DNA of 37,375 nucleotides, from contig URSS01000028.1 in the NCBI GenBank assembly GCA_900550545.1, positions 1-37,375 on the forward strand. The letters run 5' to 3'. Position 1 is the first letter of the stretch. Every line of letters starts with the position of its first letter. Both the position numbers and the translations under genes were made by a program. The stretch is from an uncultured Lachnobacterium sp. Its GTDB lineage: Bacteria > Bacillota > Clostridia > Lachnospirales > Lachnospiraceae. This document shows positions 24,421-32,802 of the stretch, in pieces. The notes under the pieces were generated by a model. That model worked only from the letters and a program-made list of their open reading frames with translations. It was not told where the DNA came from and searched no databases.

Positions 24421-25833
24421 TTATGATTCATATTCTTTTTGTAATTCTTTTTCCAGTTCTCTTGGGCGAAAATCTACGCCTCTGGAAGAATCGGAATCTG
24501 GATCATCTCCGAAATGATAATCATTTCCCGGAAGAATTGCATTTAATAAAATACCTACGATTGCTGCAATCGCAAGTGAAGTCAGTGTGATGGAAGTCCC
24601 TGCGATAGTAAAAGTAAGTCCATCGGAGAAACCAAGTCCGCTGACTAAGATGACACCTGCGATAATCAGATTACGCGATTTCGTGAAGTCTACGTGATTT
24701 TCCACTACATTACGCACGCCGATGGCAGAAATCATACCATAGAGAATGAAGCTGACGCCACCGATGATGGAATAAGGCATAGTCGCGATAATCTGAGCAA
24801 ACTTAGGAATAAAACTAAGGACAATCGCATATATAGCAGCGAGACGAACAACCTTTGGATCATGGACACGGGAAAGTTCGAGTACACCGGTATTCTCACC
24901 GTATGTGGTGTTGGCAGGTCCACCAATCAAAGCGGAGAAAGAAGTCGCAAGACCGTCACCAATCAAAGTACGATGAAGTCCCGGATCTTCCAGGAAGTTC
25001 TCACCAACGGTTGCGGAGATTGCAGACATATCACCGATATGTTCCATCATGGTTGCAATGGCAATCGGTGCCATAACAAGAATGGCAGTGAGGTTGAACT
25101 TTGGCAGCTGGAAAGGTGGGAGTCCGACGACAGCAGCGTCTGCAACAGTCTTAAAGTTAAAGATTGCATCTCCGTTTGGATTTGTAAATCCCAGGAAATG
25201 GAGTGCCAGAGCAAATGCATAGGAAACAACAACACCCATAAGGATTGGAATGATCTTAAACATTCCCTTGCCCCAGATATTAAAGATAATAATGGTAGCT
25301 AATGCGACAATTGCAATCAGCCAGTTGGTAGAAGCATTATTAACAGCGGATGGCGCAAGACTTAATCCGATACAGATAATGATTGGTCCGGTCACAACTG
25401 GAGGAAGAAAACGCATTACGCGCTTTACCCCGATCAGTTTAATGATCAGTGCAAGAATCAGATAGAGAAGACCAGCAACAAAGATACCGCCGCATGCATA
25501 TTGCAATTTCTCTGAATCTGGCATATTTGCAAAAATACCGGATTTGAGATTTACGATACTTAAAAATCCACCCAGGAATGCAAAGGATGAACCAAGGAAA
25601 GCAGGAACTTTCAGTTTGGAACATAAATGGAAAAATAGAGTACCGAAACCGGCACAGAATAAGGTTACCTGAATGGAAAGAACCTGATTCCCACTTTTAA
25701 AGTAGCTGTTTACCAGCATTGGAACAAGAATGGTTGCACCGAACATGGCAAACATATGCTGCAGACCGAGCAGCAGCATTTTTGGAACACCTAAGACGCT
25801 GGCGTCCTTAATGATGTCTTTTTTCTGACTCAT
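24421..25833 (-). CDS. Nucleobase permease, NCS2 family (uracil/xanthine type)
   Basis: A 470-residue membrane protein with about 12-14 helices. Family signatures include GLQHMFAMFGATILVPMLV near residue 23, the substrate and proton site region MMEHIGDMSA near 260, and IGGPANTTYGENTGVLELSR. These, and the start with QHM followed by a TM segment, match uracil:H+ symporters (UraA/PyrP) better than purine members, but substrate is not certain. It ends with a soluble acidic C-terminus. Ribosome site AAGGAGG. Its 248-base upstream region contains an unusual inverted-repeat element that would form its mRNA leader. Confidence 0.88.
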   Translation of the reverse strand: MSQKKDIIKDASVLGVPKMLLLGLQHMFAMFGATILVPMLVNSYFKSGNQVLSIQVTLFCAGFGTLFFHLCSKLKVPAFLGSSFAFLGGFLSIVNLKSGIFANMPDSEKLQYACGGIFVAGLLYLILALIIKLIGVKRVMRFLPPVVTGPIIICIGLSLAPSAVNNASTNWLIAIVALATIIIFNIWGKGMFKIIPILMGVVVSYAFALALHFLGFTNPNGDAIFNFKTVADAAVVGLPPFQLPKFNLTAILVMAPIAIATMMEHIGDMSAISATVGENFLEDPGLHRTLIGDGLATSFSALIGGPANTTYGENTGVLELSRVHDPKVVRLAAIYAIVLSFIPKFAQIIATMPYSIIGGVSFILYGMISAIGVRNVVENHVDFTKSRNLIIAGVILVSGLGFSDGLTFTIAGTSITLTSLAIAAIVGILLNAILPGNDYHFGDDPDSDSSRGVDFRPRELEKELQKEYES

Positions 25834-25859
25834 TTGTATAACTCCTCCTTAAAATATAT

Positions 25860-26077
25860 TATGATATGAGGGTCAAAAGGTATTTTGCCCCTCATTTATG
25901 ATTAATCAGATTACTACATGCTACGCATTCCCGTAATCTGACTCCACCTCGAAATCCGCTAATTTTCTGCGTTTCAGCAGTAAATTGCTACTTTCTCGGT
26001 GTAGTGCGGGTCACTAAGGTATACATCGAATTGCATGCAAGCATGCATCGATGATACCTTTTGACCCTTTAATCATA
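25860..26077 (-). other. Element with terminal inverted repeats and alternative hairpins in the permease leader
   Basis: The ends carry a perfect 14-bp inverted repeat, GGGTCAAAAGGTAT at 25870-25883 and its complement at 26054-26067. It extends imperfectly outward through TATGAT. A third, variant copy (GGGTCACTAAGGTAT, 26008-26022) lets 26008-26067 fold as a separate 60-nt hairpin around TGCATGC/GCATGCA. Another hairpin is CAGATTAC/GTAATCTG (25907-25914 with 25933-25940), and 25868-25893 is a further GAGGG/CCCTC hairpin. Read on the reverse strand, the element lies between a DUF975 gene and the permease, just before its ribosome site. It is either a small non-autonomous mobile element or a regulatory RNA. 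It matches no riboswitch class I know. Confidence 0.6.
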
Positions 26078-26081
26078 TTAT

Positions 26082-26837
26082 TTATACACTAACATCTGTT
26101 TTGACATAAGGTTCAGAACAGATTGTAGTTTCTCCAATGACATCCAGATAGAAATTAGCCATGGTCTGCGCCTGATAAGGAGCAACCCACAGATAGCCGA
26201 CCCAGAGTGTGAGCGCGGATAAAAGCTGTAATCCCACAAAACTCAGGATAAGATAAAACAGACGGCCACGATGTCCTTTCATAATACCGTGACTCACTTT
26301 TAAAGCCTCTGTCGGTCGCATTTGCGGGTGGTCGATGACCAGATACAAAGAGAGTGCATACTGTAATTCCACAATCACGAGCAGGACGATGCTTATAATG
26401 GTAAGTACAGAAAAAATAATAATATTATAGAGAGTAAATCCCTTGAAAAACATAAGAAACATGCCTGCAATCATAGGAAGCACCGTTGGAATGGTGATGA
26501 GCACCATAAGCAGTCCGGTAAGAATGTACCGGTCCGGATGATTCGAAAATCCATAGAAAAGCATCTTAAAAGAATAAGGCTGCTTTCTTGCCATTGACAG
26601 ATGTACGCGGATGACACCTGCGGATAAGATCACGGTGACAAGAGAAATTAAAAAATTTGCCACATAGAAAACAATGGTCTGGGACAGCATCTGATGCGTG
26701 TCCTGTAACATGGAAAACGGGAGTTCCAACACAAGTGGGAGAAGCGTTGCCGCGAGGGAAACACCCATCGGAATTCCAAAATGGCCGCAAAGATTTTGTC
26801 TTGCGATGCGTTTCAGTTCTTTGCCTGGTTTATTCAT
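26082..26837 (-). CDS. DUF975-family integral membrane protein
   Basis: A 251-residue protein with about five or six membrane helices after a short basic start (NKPGKELKRIARQNL). The middle contains HLSMARKQPYSFKMLFYGFSN and the later ALKVSHGIMKGHRGRLFYLI, which are typical of the DUF975 family of Firmicutes. The start is the ATG at 26837, because AAAGGAGCC lies just before it; the frame is open further upstream, but that part overlaps the divergent promoter. No biochemical function is established for the family. It shares a divergent control region with a DUF2752 gene. Confidence 0.8.
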   Translation of the reverse strand: MNKPGKELKRIARQNLCGHFGIPMGVSLAATLLPLVLELPFSMLQDTHQMLSQTIVFYVANFLISLVTVILSAGVIRVHLSMARKQPYSFKMLFYGFSNHPDRYILTGLLMVLITIPTVLPMIAGMFLMFFKGFTLYNIIIFSVLTIISIVLLVIVELQYALSLYLVIDHPQMRPTEALKVSHGIMKGHRGRLFYLILSFVGLQLLSALTLWVGYLWVAPYQAQTMANFYLDVIGETTICSEPYVKTDVSV

Positions 26838-26871
26838 AGAAAAGGCTCCTTTAAATCTGTTTTTGTTTTTG

Positions 26872-26888
26872 CTATAATGAATCATTAT
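26872..26888. promoter_or_regulatory. Overlapping divergent -10 elements in a palindrome
   Basis: ATAATGAATCATTAT (26873-26887) is a perfect palindrome around a central A. It gives TATAAT (26872-26877) forward and CATAAT (26888-26883) in reverse. The forward -10 is only nine bases before the ATG of the DUF2752 gene, so its message would be almost leaderless. The -35 boxes are weak. Confidence 0.45.
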
Positions 26889-27309
26889 GAAGACGAATGA
26901 AATTTACGATAAATGTTTTTACATCATAGGCTGGATGGGCATTGGTGCGCTGACAGTCCTTTGGATCATCTGGAAAGCAGGATTCCTCGGCGGGATAACA
27001 ATCCCTCCATGCACACTGCACAGTATTACGGGATATTACTGTCCCGGCTGTGGTGGAACCCGCGCCGTGCGCTTTTTGCTGCAGGGGCATGTGTTAAAAT
27101 CCCTTTATTACCATCCGATCGTTGTATATACGGCCATTTTTGGCAGCTGGTTTATGATTTCCCAGACGATACAGAGGTTGTCCAAAGGAAAAATCGCAAT
27201 CGGTATGCGCTACCGGGATATCTATCTGTGGATCGCACTTGGGCTTGTACTTGCAAACTGCCTCATCAAAAATCTGGTGCTTGCAATGACCGGATATGCC
27301 ATGATGTGA
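26887..27309 (+). CDS. DUF2752 small membrane protein
   Basis: A 140-residue protein with three membrane helices and the DUF2752 signature YCPGCGGTRAVRFLLQG (cysteines 52 and 55), with a further cysteine at 42. The first helix is at about 12-30. The CPxCG motif could bind a metal, but no function is known for the family. The start at 26887 has no Shine-Dalgarno site and lies just after a TATAAT, unlike every other gene here. A later in-frame ATG at 26935 would remove the first helix and is less likely. DUF2752 genes often neighbour small membrane proteins like the two on either side. Confidence 0.8.
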   Translation: MKTNEIYDKCFYIIGWMGIGALTVLWIIWKAGFLGGITIPPCTLHSITGYYCPGCGGTRAVRFLLQGHVLKSLYYHPIVVYTAIFGSWFMISQTIQRLSKGKIAIGMRYRDIYLWIALGLVLANCLIKNLVLAMTGYAMM

Positions 27310-27320
27310 CATGTCGTCTT

Positions 27321-27689
27321 TTATTGTTGTAGCAGCTGGTTGTAATCGATACCGGTCATGTCGGAGTAGGCTTTGAGAATACCTTCGATACTTCCGTACT
27401 CGTGCAGTGTAAATGCAAACGCCGAAATATAAATGACAGCCGTAAGCACAATTCCGATGATTCCGAGAATGAGACTGACCTGCGCTTTGGCGCCGTAGCG
27501 CATTTGTCCGCCGCGCGACAGAGAAGCCAGAATGATGGCTAATGCACCGCAGGGAATTGCCAGATACAGGCAGGTACAACTTACGATTGAAATGATACCA
27601 AGAGTCATAGCGGCAATCTCCATACGGTCAGAATGATTGCCGGAAACAGGTTGTCCGTACATGTTGCCGGACGAATTGTACATATCCAT
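27321..27689 (-). CDS. Small DUF4190-like membrane protein
   Basis: A 122-residue protein with a polar, Asn/Gly/Ser-rich N-terminus of about 20 residues, then two membrane helices (MTLGIISIVSCTCLYLAIPCGALAII in parts, and SLILGIIGIVLTAVIYISAF) joined by a loop with GGQMRYGAKAQ. This arrangement is that of DUF4190-type proteins. The ribosome site is GGAGGT. It runs convergent to the DUF2752 gene with only 11 bases between the stop codons. Function unknown. Confidence 0.75.
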   Translation of the reverse strand: MDMYNSSGNMYGQPVSGNHSDRMEIAAMTLGIISIVSCTCLYLAIPCGALAIILASLSRGGQMRYGAKAQVSLILGIIGIVLTAVIYISAFAFTLHEYGSIEGILKAYSDMTGIDYNQLLQQ

Positions 27690-27708
27690 GTGTTACCTCC
27701 AAAACTTA

Positions 27709-27738
27709 TTGATTTCATTTTATCACTTCATATATAAT
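27709..27738 (+). promoter_or_regulatory. Sigma-A promoter of tex
   Basis: TTGATT (27709-27714), 18-base spacer, TATAAT (27733-27738), 36 bases before the ATG. It overlaps the 5' end of the divergent message of the DUF4190-like gene. Confidence 0.6.
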
Positions 27739-27774
27739 AGGGAAAGATAAAAATGCCATGAAAGGAAAAATCTT

Positions 27775-29916
27775 ATGGATATCATGAAAAAGATAGCAGC
27801 AGAGCTTGGTGTTCGTGCCAATCAGGTAGAGGCTGCCGTAAAATTAATTGATGAGGGATGTACGATCCCTTTTATTGCCAGATACCGTAAGGAGGCAACG
27901 GGCGCATTGAATGATGAGCAGTTGCGTGATCTTTATGACCGTCTGGTTTATTTGCGTAATCTGGAAGAAAAGAAACAGACCGTTCTGGCTTCCATTGAAG
28001 AGCAGGGAAAACTGACCGAAGAACTTCGCAGTCAGATTCTTGCAGCAGAAACACAGGTCGCAGTGGATGATCTGTATCGCCCATATCGTCCGAAGCGACG
28101 TACCAGAGCAACGATTGCAAAGGAAAAAGGCTTAGAGCCACTGGCAAATATATTGATGCTTCAGATGTTGAAGACACCGGTTTTGGAAGAAGCTGCCAAA
28201 TATGTTGATCCGGAGAAAGAAGTGGCAACACCGGAGGAGGCGTTGGCCGGAGCCCGGGATATTCTGGCAGAGTTTATCTCAGATAATGCCGATTACCGCA
28301 AGCATATCCGTGAACTGACGATGAAGAAAGGTTCCCTCGTGTCTGCGGCAAAAGATCCGGAGGCGGAGTCTGTCTATGAAATGTACTATGATTACAACGA
28401 ACCACTTGCCAAGGCCGCTGGACACCGCACACTTGCCATAAACCGAGGGGAAAAAGAAAAAGTTCTTACCGTGCGCATCGAAGCTCCGGTTGACGATGTT
28501 ATCCGCTATCTGGAAAAACAGGTGATTACCAATACCCAGGCGCAGACCGCACCAATTCTTCGTGATGTAATTGCAGATGCCTATGACCGTCTGATCGCAC
28601 CGGCAATCGAACGTGAAATCCGGAATGATTTATCGGAAAAAGCGGAAGATGGTGCAATCAAAGTGTTTGGAAAGAACTTAGAGCAGCTTCTGATGCAGCC
28701 GCCAATCAAGGGACAGGTTGTGCTTGGCTGGGACCCGGCATTTCGTACCGGATGTAAGCTTGCGGTAGTGGATGAGACAGGAAAAGTACTGGATACGACC
28801 GTGATTTATCCGACAGCACCGCAGAACAAAGTGGAAGAAGCAAAAGCCGTATTGAAAAAGCTGATTTCCAAATATCACATCACGCTGATTTCACTGGGCA
28901 ATGGCACGGCCTCCAGAGAGTCCGAGCAGATCATTGTGCAGCTGTTAAAAGAAATTCCGGTACATGTGCAGTACATCATCGTAAATGAAGCCGGTGCATC
29001 TGTATACTCGGCAAGTAAGCTGGCAACAGAAGAATTTCCAAATTTCGATGTGGGACAAAGAAGTGCGGCATCAATGGCGCGCCGTCTGCAGGACCCACTT
29101 GCAGAACTGGTAAAAATCGATCCGAAATCAATCGGTGTCGGACAGTATCAGCATGACATGAACCAGAAGAAATTGAGTGAAGCTCTGTCTGGTGTCGTGG
29201 AAGATTGTGTAAACCGTGTCGGTGTGGATTTGAATACGGCATCCGCTTCTCTTTTGGAATATATTTCCGGAATCAGCAAGGCAATTGCAAAAAATATTGT
29301 GACGTATCGAGAAGAGAATGGTGCATTTACCGCCCGTTCCCAGCTTTTGAAAGTGGCAAAACTCGGACCGAAGGCGTACGAGCAGAGTGCCGGATTTATG
29401 CGGATCAGCGATGGAAAAAATCCGCTGGATGCAACCGGCGTACATCCGGAGTCCTATGCTGCAACGAAAGCATTGCTGGAAAAAATGGGCTATACACTCG
29501 AAGACGTCAAGAACAGAAATGTAGTTGGAATCTCTAAGAAAATCCGCGAGTACAAGAAGCTTGCGGAAGAATTGGAGATTGGAGAACTTACATTGCGCGA
29601 TATCGTAAAGGAACTGGAAAAGCCGGCGCGTGATCCGCGAGACGACATGCCAAAGCCGATTTTGCGCAGCGATGTACTGGAGATGAAAGATCTTACACCG
29701 GGCATGGTGCTCAAGGGAACGGTGCGTAATGTTATTGATTTTGGTGCCTTTGTAGATATCGGTGTCCACCAGGATGGACTCGTACATATTTCACAGATGT
29801 GTGACCGCTACATCAAACATCCGCTGGAAGTTGTCAGTGTCGGTGATATTGTTGAAGTAAAAGTGCTGAGTGTGGATCTCAAAAAGCAGAGAATCCAGCT
29901 TACCATGAAAATGTAG
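27775..29916 (+). CDS. tex: Tex-family RNA-binding transcription accessory protein
   Basis: A 713-residue protein of full Tex length. The N-terminal domain opens with KKIAAELGVRANQVEAAVKL and IPFIARYRKEATGAL. A YqgF/RNase H-like domain starts at about 314 (VVLGWDPAFRTGCKLAVVDE). A helix-hairpin-helix part lies near 495 (LLEYISGISKAIAKNIV), and an S1 RNA-binding domain occupies about 643-712 (GTVRNVIDFGAFVDIGVHQD). Tex binds nucleic acids and associates with transcription or ribosomes in other bacteria; its exact task is not settled. ATG at 27775 with AAAGGA upstream. It ends ten bases before the -35 of the next promoter, so it is probably monocistronic. Confidence 0.96.
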   Translation: MDIMKKIAAELGVRANQVEAAVKLIDEGCTIPFIARYRKEATGALNDEQLRDLYDRLVYLRNLEEKKQTVLASIEEQGKLTEELRSQILAAETQVAVDDLYRPYRPKRRTRATIAKEKGLEPLANILMLQMLKTPVLEEAAKYVDPEKEVATPEEALAGARDILAEFISDNADYRKHIRELTMKKGSLVSAAKDPEAESVYEMYYDYNEPLAKAAGHRTLAINRGEKEKVLTVRIEAPVDDVIRYLEKQVITNTQAQTAPILRDVIADAYDRLIAPAIEREIRNDLSEKAEDGAIKVFGKNLEQLLMQPPIKGQVVLGWDPAFRTGCKLAVVDETGKVLDTTVIYPTAPQNKVEEAKAVLKKLISKYHITLISLGNGTASRESEQIIVQLLKEIPVHVQYIIVNEAGASVYSASKLATEEFPNFDVGQRSAASMARRLQDPLAELVKIDPKSIGVGQYQHDMNQKKLSEALSGVVEDCVNRVGVDLNTASASLLEYISGISKAIAKNIVTYREENGAFTARSQLLKVAKLGPKAYEQSAGFMRISDGKNPLDATGVHPESYAATKALLEKMGYTLEDVKNRNVVGISKKIREYKKLAEELEIGELTLRDIVKELEKPARDPRDDMPKPILRSDVLEMKDLTPGMVLKGTVRNVIDFGAFVDIGVHQDGLVHISQMCDRYIKHPLEVVSVGDIVEVKVLSVDLKKQRIQLTMKM

Positions 29917-29925
29917 AAAAATGGG

Positions 29926-29954
29926 TTGACAGATACGGCCCATGTGCATACAAT
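29926..29954 (+). promoter_or_regulatory. Sigma-A promoter of the FMN riboswitch-ribU unit
   Basis: Perfect TTGACA (29926-29931), 17-base spacer, TACAAT (29949-29954). Transcription begins near 29961, about ten bases before the riboswitch. Confidence 0.85.
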
Positions 29955-29970
29955 AGCAGTAGAAATGAAT

Positions 29971-30113
29971 AGGAATTCTTCGGGGCAGGGTGAGACAATG
30001 GAGAGTATTCATTGTGGATTCCCGACCGACGGTTATAGTCCGTGAACTGCAGTTTGCAGCCGATCCGGTGGAACTCCGGAACCGACAGTATAGTCTGGAT
30101 GAGAGAAGAAATT
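29971..30113 (+). promoter_or_regulatory. FMN riboswitch (RFN element)
   Basis: The conserved RFN blocks are all present in order: CTTCGGGGCAGGGTGAGAC near 29979, CCCGACCGACGG with its TATAGTCCGTGA partner, GATCCGGTGGAACTCCGGA and CCGACAGTATAGTCTGGATG, closing with GAGAGAAGAA. The outer stem is AATTCTTC with GAAGAAATT. It senses flavin mononucleotide in the nascent transcript. A terminator about 57 bases downstream, before a riboflavin transporter gene, indicates control by premature transcription termination when FMN is plentiful. Confidence 0.97.
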
Positions 30114-30169
30114 ATCATGTATTGCCTGTCGCAGAAATATATCTGCAGGATAAGGATATATGTGTAGCA

Positions 30170-30202
30170 AAGCCCCGGTCAGTTGATCGGGGCTTTTGTT
30201 TT
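30170..30202 (+). terminator. Riboswitch-controlled terminator
   Basis: An 11-bp stem AAGCCCCGGTC with GATCGGGGCTT, AGTT loop, followed by TTTTGTTTT. It lies between the FMN aptamer and ribU and is the expression platform. Confidence 0.9.
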
Positions 30203-30279
30203 CAGACAATTGTTATGCCTGGAAAATAAATTTCTCCTGGGATTCCTTGAATAACATTAACATGTAAAGGAGAATGAAC

Positions 30280-30936
30280 ATGAGTAACGAAACAAATGCA
30301 GTAATGAAAAACATTACAAACAAAGCAGGTACCGGAAAGAAAATGAATTATGGAGTGCGCTTCACGACGATGACAGCGATGCTTTCCGCGATCGCATTTA
30401 TTTTAATGTATCTGGAGATTCCACTTCCGATGATCATGCCGGATTTCATTAAATTTGATTTCTCTGATCTGCCGGCATTGATCGGAACCTTCGCATTTGG
30501 CCCGGTCAGCGGTGTGATTATCTGTCTGATCAAGAATTTGTTACACCTGATGGTTTCAAAGAGTATGTTTGTAGGAGAACTTTCCAACTTCATCTTAGGA
30601 TGTGCATTTGTGATTCCGGCCGGATTGATCTATCATTTTAAGAAGACAAAGATGGGCGGTCTGCTTGGAGGTGTAGTCGGAGCCATCTTCATGGGTGTAT
30701 TCAGTGTCGCATCCAACTACTTTATCGTATATCCGGTATATTACAAAGTGGCAATGCCGGAGGAAGTGATTCTTGGTGCATATCAGGCAATTATTCCGGC
30801 TATGAAGTCCATTTTACAGTGTCTGGTTTGCTTTAACCTTCCATTTACAATTGTAAAAGGATTAATTTCTGTTGCAATCTGTATGGTATTTTATAAACCA
30901 ATTTCTCTTGTGCTTAAGGGAAGAGACAACCGCTAA
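30280..30936 (+). CDS. ribU: Riboflavin ECF transporter S component RibU
   Basis: A 218-residue integral membrane protein that captures riboflavin and works with the shared EcfAAT module. After a polar start come about six helices with ECF S-component features: FTTMTAMLSAIAFILMYLEI and PDFIKFDFSDLPALIGTFAFGPVSG (in parts), where KFDFSDLPALI is the RibU-type signature, then LIKNLLHLMVSKS and FVGELSNFILGCAFVIPAGL. The start is ATG at 30280, seven bases after AAAGGAG; the in-frame ATG at 30274 is too close to that site. The FMN riboswitch and terminator upstream confirm the substrate and give feedback control. Confidence 0.95.
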   Translation: MSNETNAVMKNITNKAGTGKKMNYGVRFTTMTAMLSAIAFILMYLEIPLPMIMPDFIKFDFSDLPALIGTFAFGPVSGVIICLIKNLLHLMVSKSMFVGELSNFILGCAFVIPAGLIYHFKKTKMGGLLGGVVGAIFMGVFSVASNYFIVYPVYYKVAMPEEVILGAYQAIIPAMKSILQCLVCFNLPFTIVKGLISVAICMVFYKPISLVLKGRDNR

Positions 30937-30963
30937 TTGAATAACTGCTACTACAACTTATGT

Positions 30964-31034
30964 GCGCATCGCATGTATCCATTTCAGATATTCTGTCCAG
31001 AATGAGAAGGGTATGTGGGATGCGCGTTCTATTT
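30964..31034 (+). terminator. Intrinsic terminator of ribU
   Basis: A long imperfect stem: GCGCATC with GATGCGC at the base, then CATGTATCC with GGGTATGTG, and ATTCT with AGAAT at the tip around GTCC. TTCTATTTT follows. Confidence 0.7.
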
Positions 31035-31064
31035 TCCGGTCTTTTCATTTAATGAGAGAACTGT

Positions 31065-31070
31065 TATAAT
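31065..31070 (+). promoter_or_regulatory. -10 element of the YcxB-tsaE-tsaB region
   Basis: TATAAT at 31065-31070 with a weak -35 (TTTTCA-like) 17-18 bases upstream and the ATG 36 bases downstream. This probably drives the operon from the YcxB-like gene through ispD. Confidence 0.45.
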
Positions 31071-31106
31071 GAACACAAAAAAAACGATAAAAAGCAGGAG
31101 AATACA

Positions 31107-31607
31107 ATGAACACAGCATTTGATATCAAACTCGAAGCAAAGGATTTGTTTCGCTTTAATATGTATCAGACTTACACCGGATTACAGGGGTGGATTTCCA
31201 TTATTCTTGGAATACTTGCTTTTGTAATGGCAGGGATTACATTCGGACATGCAGAGACAATGTACACAATTTTATATATCGGAGTGGGAATTTTGTTTCT
31301 CGTTTATGTGCCGGGATCTCTCTGGATGAGGGCAAATGCAACCATAAAAACGAATGCGGTGCTTGCAGGAACACTTCACTATGAAGTGAGTGAAGAATGC
31401 ATTCGTGTAACACAGGGCGAGGAATCCGGAGAACTGCCATGGGATGCGGTATACAAGATTGTATCAAACGACAAACAGGTTCTTATATACAGCAATCGTG
31501 TCAATGCATACATTATCCCGAGAACACAGATCGGAGAGCAGTATGATATGTTTTGCAGAATCGCAGAAAAGAAACTGGAAAAATTCCGTTTAAAATTGAA
31601 AAAATAA
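31107..31607 (+). CDS. YcxB-like membrane protein
   Basis: A 166-residue protein with two membrane helices (about 27-45 and 52-72) and a C-terminal cytoplasmic beta-rich domain. The latter contains GELPWDAVYKIVSNDKQVLIY and YIIPRTQI, the pattern of the YcxB-like C-terminal domain (a conserved W, then a strand, then an IIPK/R motif). Function is unknown for the family. It is first in a row of forward genes, 15 bases before tsaE, so it may simply ride with the t6A cluster. Ribosome site CAGGAG. Confidence 0.75.
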   Translation: MNTAFDIKLEAKDLFRFNMYQTYTGLQGWISIILGILAFVMAGITFGHAETMYTILYIGVGILFLVYVPGSLWMRANATIKTNAVLAGTLHYEVSEECIRVTQGEESGELPWDAVYKIVSNDKQVLIYSNRVNAYIIPRTQIGEQYDMFCRIAEKKLEKFRLKLKK

Positions 31608-31622
31608 AGTTGAGGAAATAAA

Positions 31623-32069
31623 ATGGAAGAAAAGAAAACTGAAATTTGTATAGAAACCTATTCTGCGGAGGAGACGCTTGCACTCGGAGAAGAACTTGGA
31701 CGCAAGGCAAAGCCGGGAGATGTCTATACCCTGGTAGGAGATCTCGGCGTAGGCAAAACGGTTCTGACACAGGGCATTGCGCATGGACTTGATATTACAG
31801 AACCCATCTGCAGTCCGACGTTTACGATTGTGCAGGTATATGAAGAGGGGCGTATGCCGTTCTATCATTTTGATGTGTATCGTATCGGAGACATTGAAGA
31901 GATGGATGAGATCGGGTACGAAGATTATTTTTACGGGGATGGATTATGCATGATCGAGTGGTCCAACCTCATAGAAGAAATTTTGCCGGAACATCGCAAA
32001 GAAATCACGATCGAAAAGGATTTGGAAAAAGGATTTGACTATCGCAAAATTACCATTTGCGACAAGTAA
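31623..32069 (+). CDS. tsaE: tRNA t6A synthesis ATPase TsaE
   Basis: A 148-residue P-loop protein of standard length. Walker A is GDLGVGKT at 39-46. The HFDVYRIGDIEEMDEIGYEDYF stretch, here in two parts, and the CMIEWSNLIEEILPE block are the TsaE hallmarks. With TsaB and TsaD (both encoded nearby) it attaches threonylcarbamoyl to A37 of ANN-decoding tRNAs, using ATP to reset the complex. tsaB follows 19 bases downstream. Confidence 0.97.
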   Translation: MEEKKTEICIETYSAEETLALGEELGRKAKPGDVYTLVGDLGVGKTVLTQGIAHGLDITEPICSPTFTIVQVYEEGRMPFYHFDVYRIGDIEEMDEIGYEDYFYGDGLCMIEWSNLIEEILPEHRKEITIEKDLEKGFDYRKITICDK

Positions 32070-32088
32070 GGAAGAAAGAGGCTAGAAA

Positions 32089-32802
32089 ATGAAAATACTT
32101 GCATTGGACAGTTCAGGGCTTGTTGCCAGTGTAGCTGTTGTTGAAGATGACAATTTACTTGGAGAATATACGATTAATTATAAGAAAACACATTCCCAGA
32201 CATTGCTTCCGATGTTGGATGAAGTGGCAAAAATGATTGAGCTGGATCTGAATACTGTGGATGTAATTGCAGTTTCAGCGGGACCGGGATCCTTTACCGG
32301 ACTGCGTATCGGTTCAGCTACTGCAAAAGGACTGGCGCTTGCTTTGCATAAGAAGATTGTTTCTGTGCCGACTGTAGACGCGCTGGCGTACAATTTGTGG
32401 AATAGTCCGTCTCTGGTTTGCCCGCTTATGGATGCACGCAGACAGCAGACCTATACGGGCTTGTACAAGTTTACGGATGGAACTATGGACACTGTGCTCC
32501 CACAGTGTGTTGTTGGCATACAGGAAATCATAGAAAAAATAAATGAGATGGGCGAAGCGGTTACATTTCTCGGCGATGGTGTGCCGGTATTCCGGGAATA
32601 TATCGAGGAGAACCTCAAAGTACCATTTTCTTTTGCACCGGCGCATTGTAACAAACAGCGCGGAGCCAGTGTGGCAGTACTTGGCACAATTCTTTATGCA
32701 CAGGGCAAAGCAGAAGATGCGGCAGATCACAAGCCGGAATATCTGCGCCTGTCACAGGCAGAGCGCGAACGCAAGGAAAAGAAAAGAGATTTTCGTATAT
32801 GA
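32089..32802 (+). CDS. tsaB: tRNA t6A synthesis protein TsaB
   Basis: A 237-residue ASKHA-fold protein. The N-terminus MKILALDSSGLVASVAVVED and the GPGSFTGLRIG motif (65-75) are diagnostic. TsaB has lost catalytic activity and acts as the dimerisation platform for TsaD. Its stop overlaps the rimI start by four bases (ATGA), so the two are coupled. Confidence 0.96.
   Translation: MKILALDSSGLVASVAVVEDDNLLGEYTINYKKTHSQTLLPMLDEVAKMIELDLNTVDVIAVSAGPGSFTGLRIGSATAKGLALALHKKIVSVPTVDALAYNLWNSPSLVCPLMDARRQQTYTGLYKFTDGTMDTVLPQCVVGIQEIIEKINEMGEAVTFLGDGVPVFREYIEENLKVPFSFAPAHCNKQRGASVAVLGTILYAQGKAEDAADHKPEYLRLSQAERERKEKKRDFRI

Noticed and set aside
24694..25302. Forward 202-codon open frame inside the permease
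   Set aside because: Antisense to a gene with clear NCS2 motifs; the frame is rich in polar residues typical of shadow frames opposite membrane proteins.
25860..26077. Purine or PyrR-type regulatory RNA in the permease leader
   Set aside because: The conserved purine-aptamer loops and the PyrR anti-antiterminator consensus could not be found, and the stems differ in arrangement.
29128..29787. Reverse-strand open frame of 219 codons inside tex
   Set aside because: Antisense to the conserved tex coding sequence, no recognisable domain or ribosome site.
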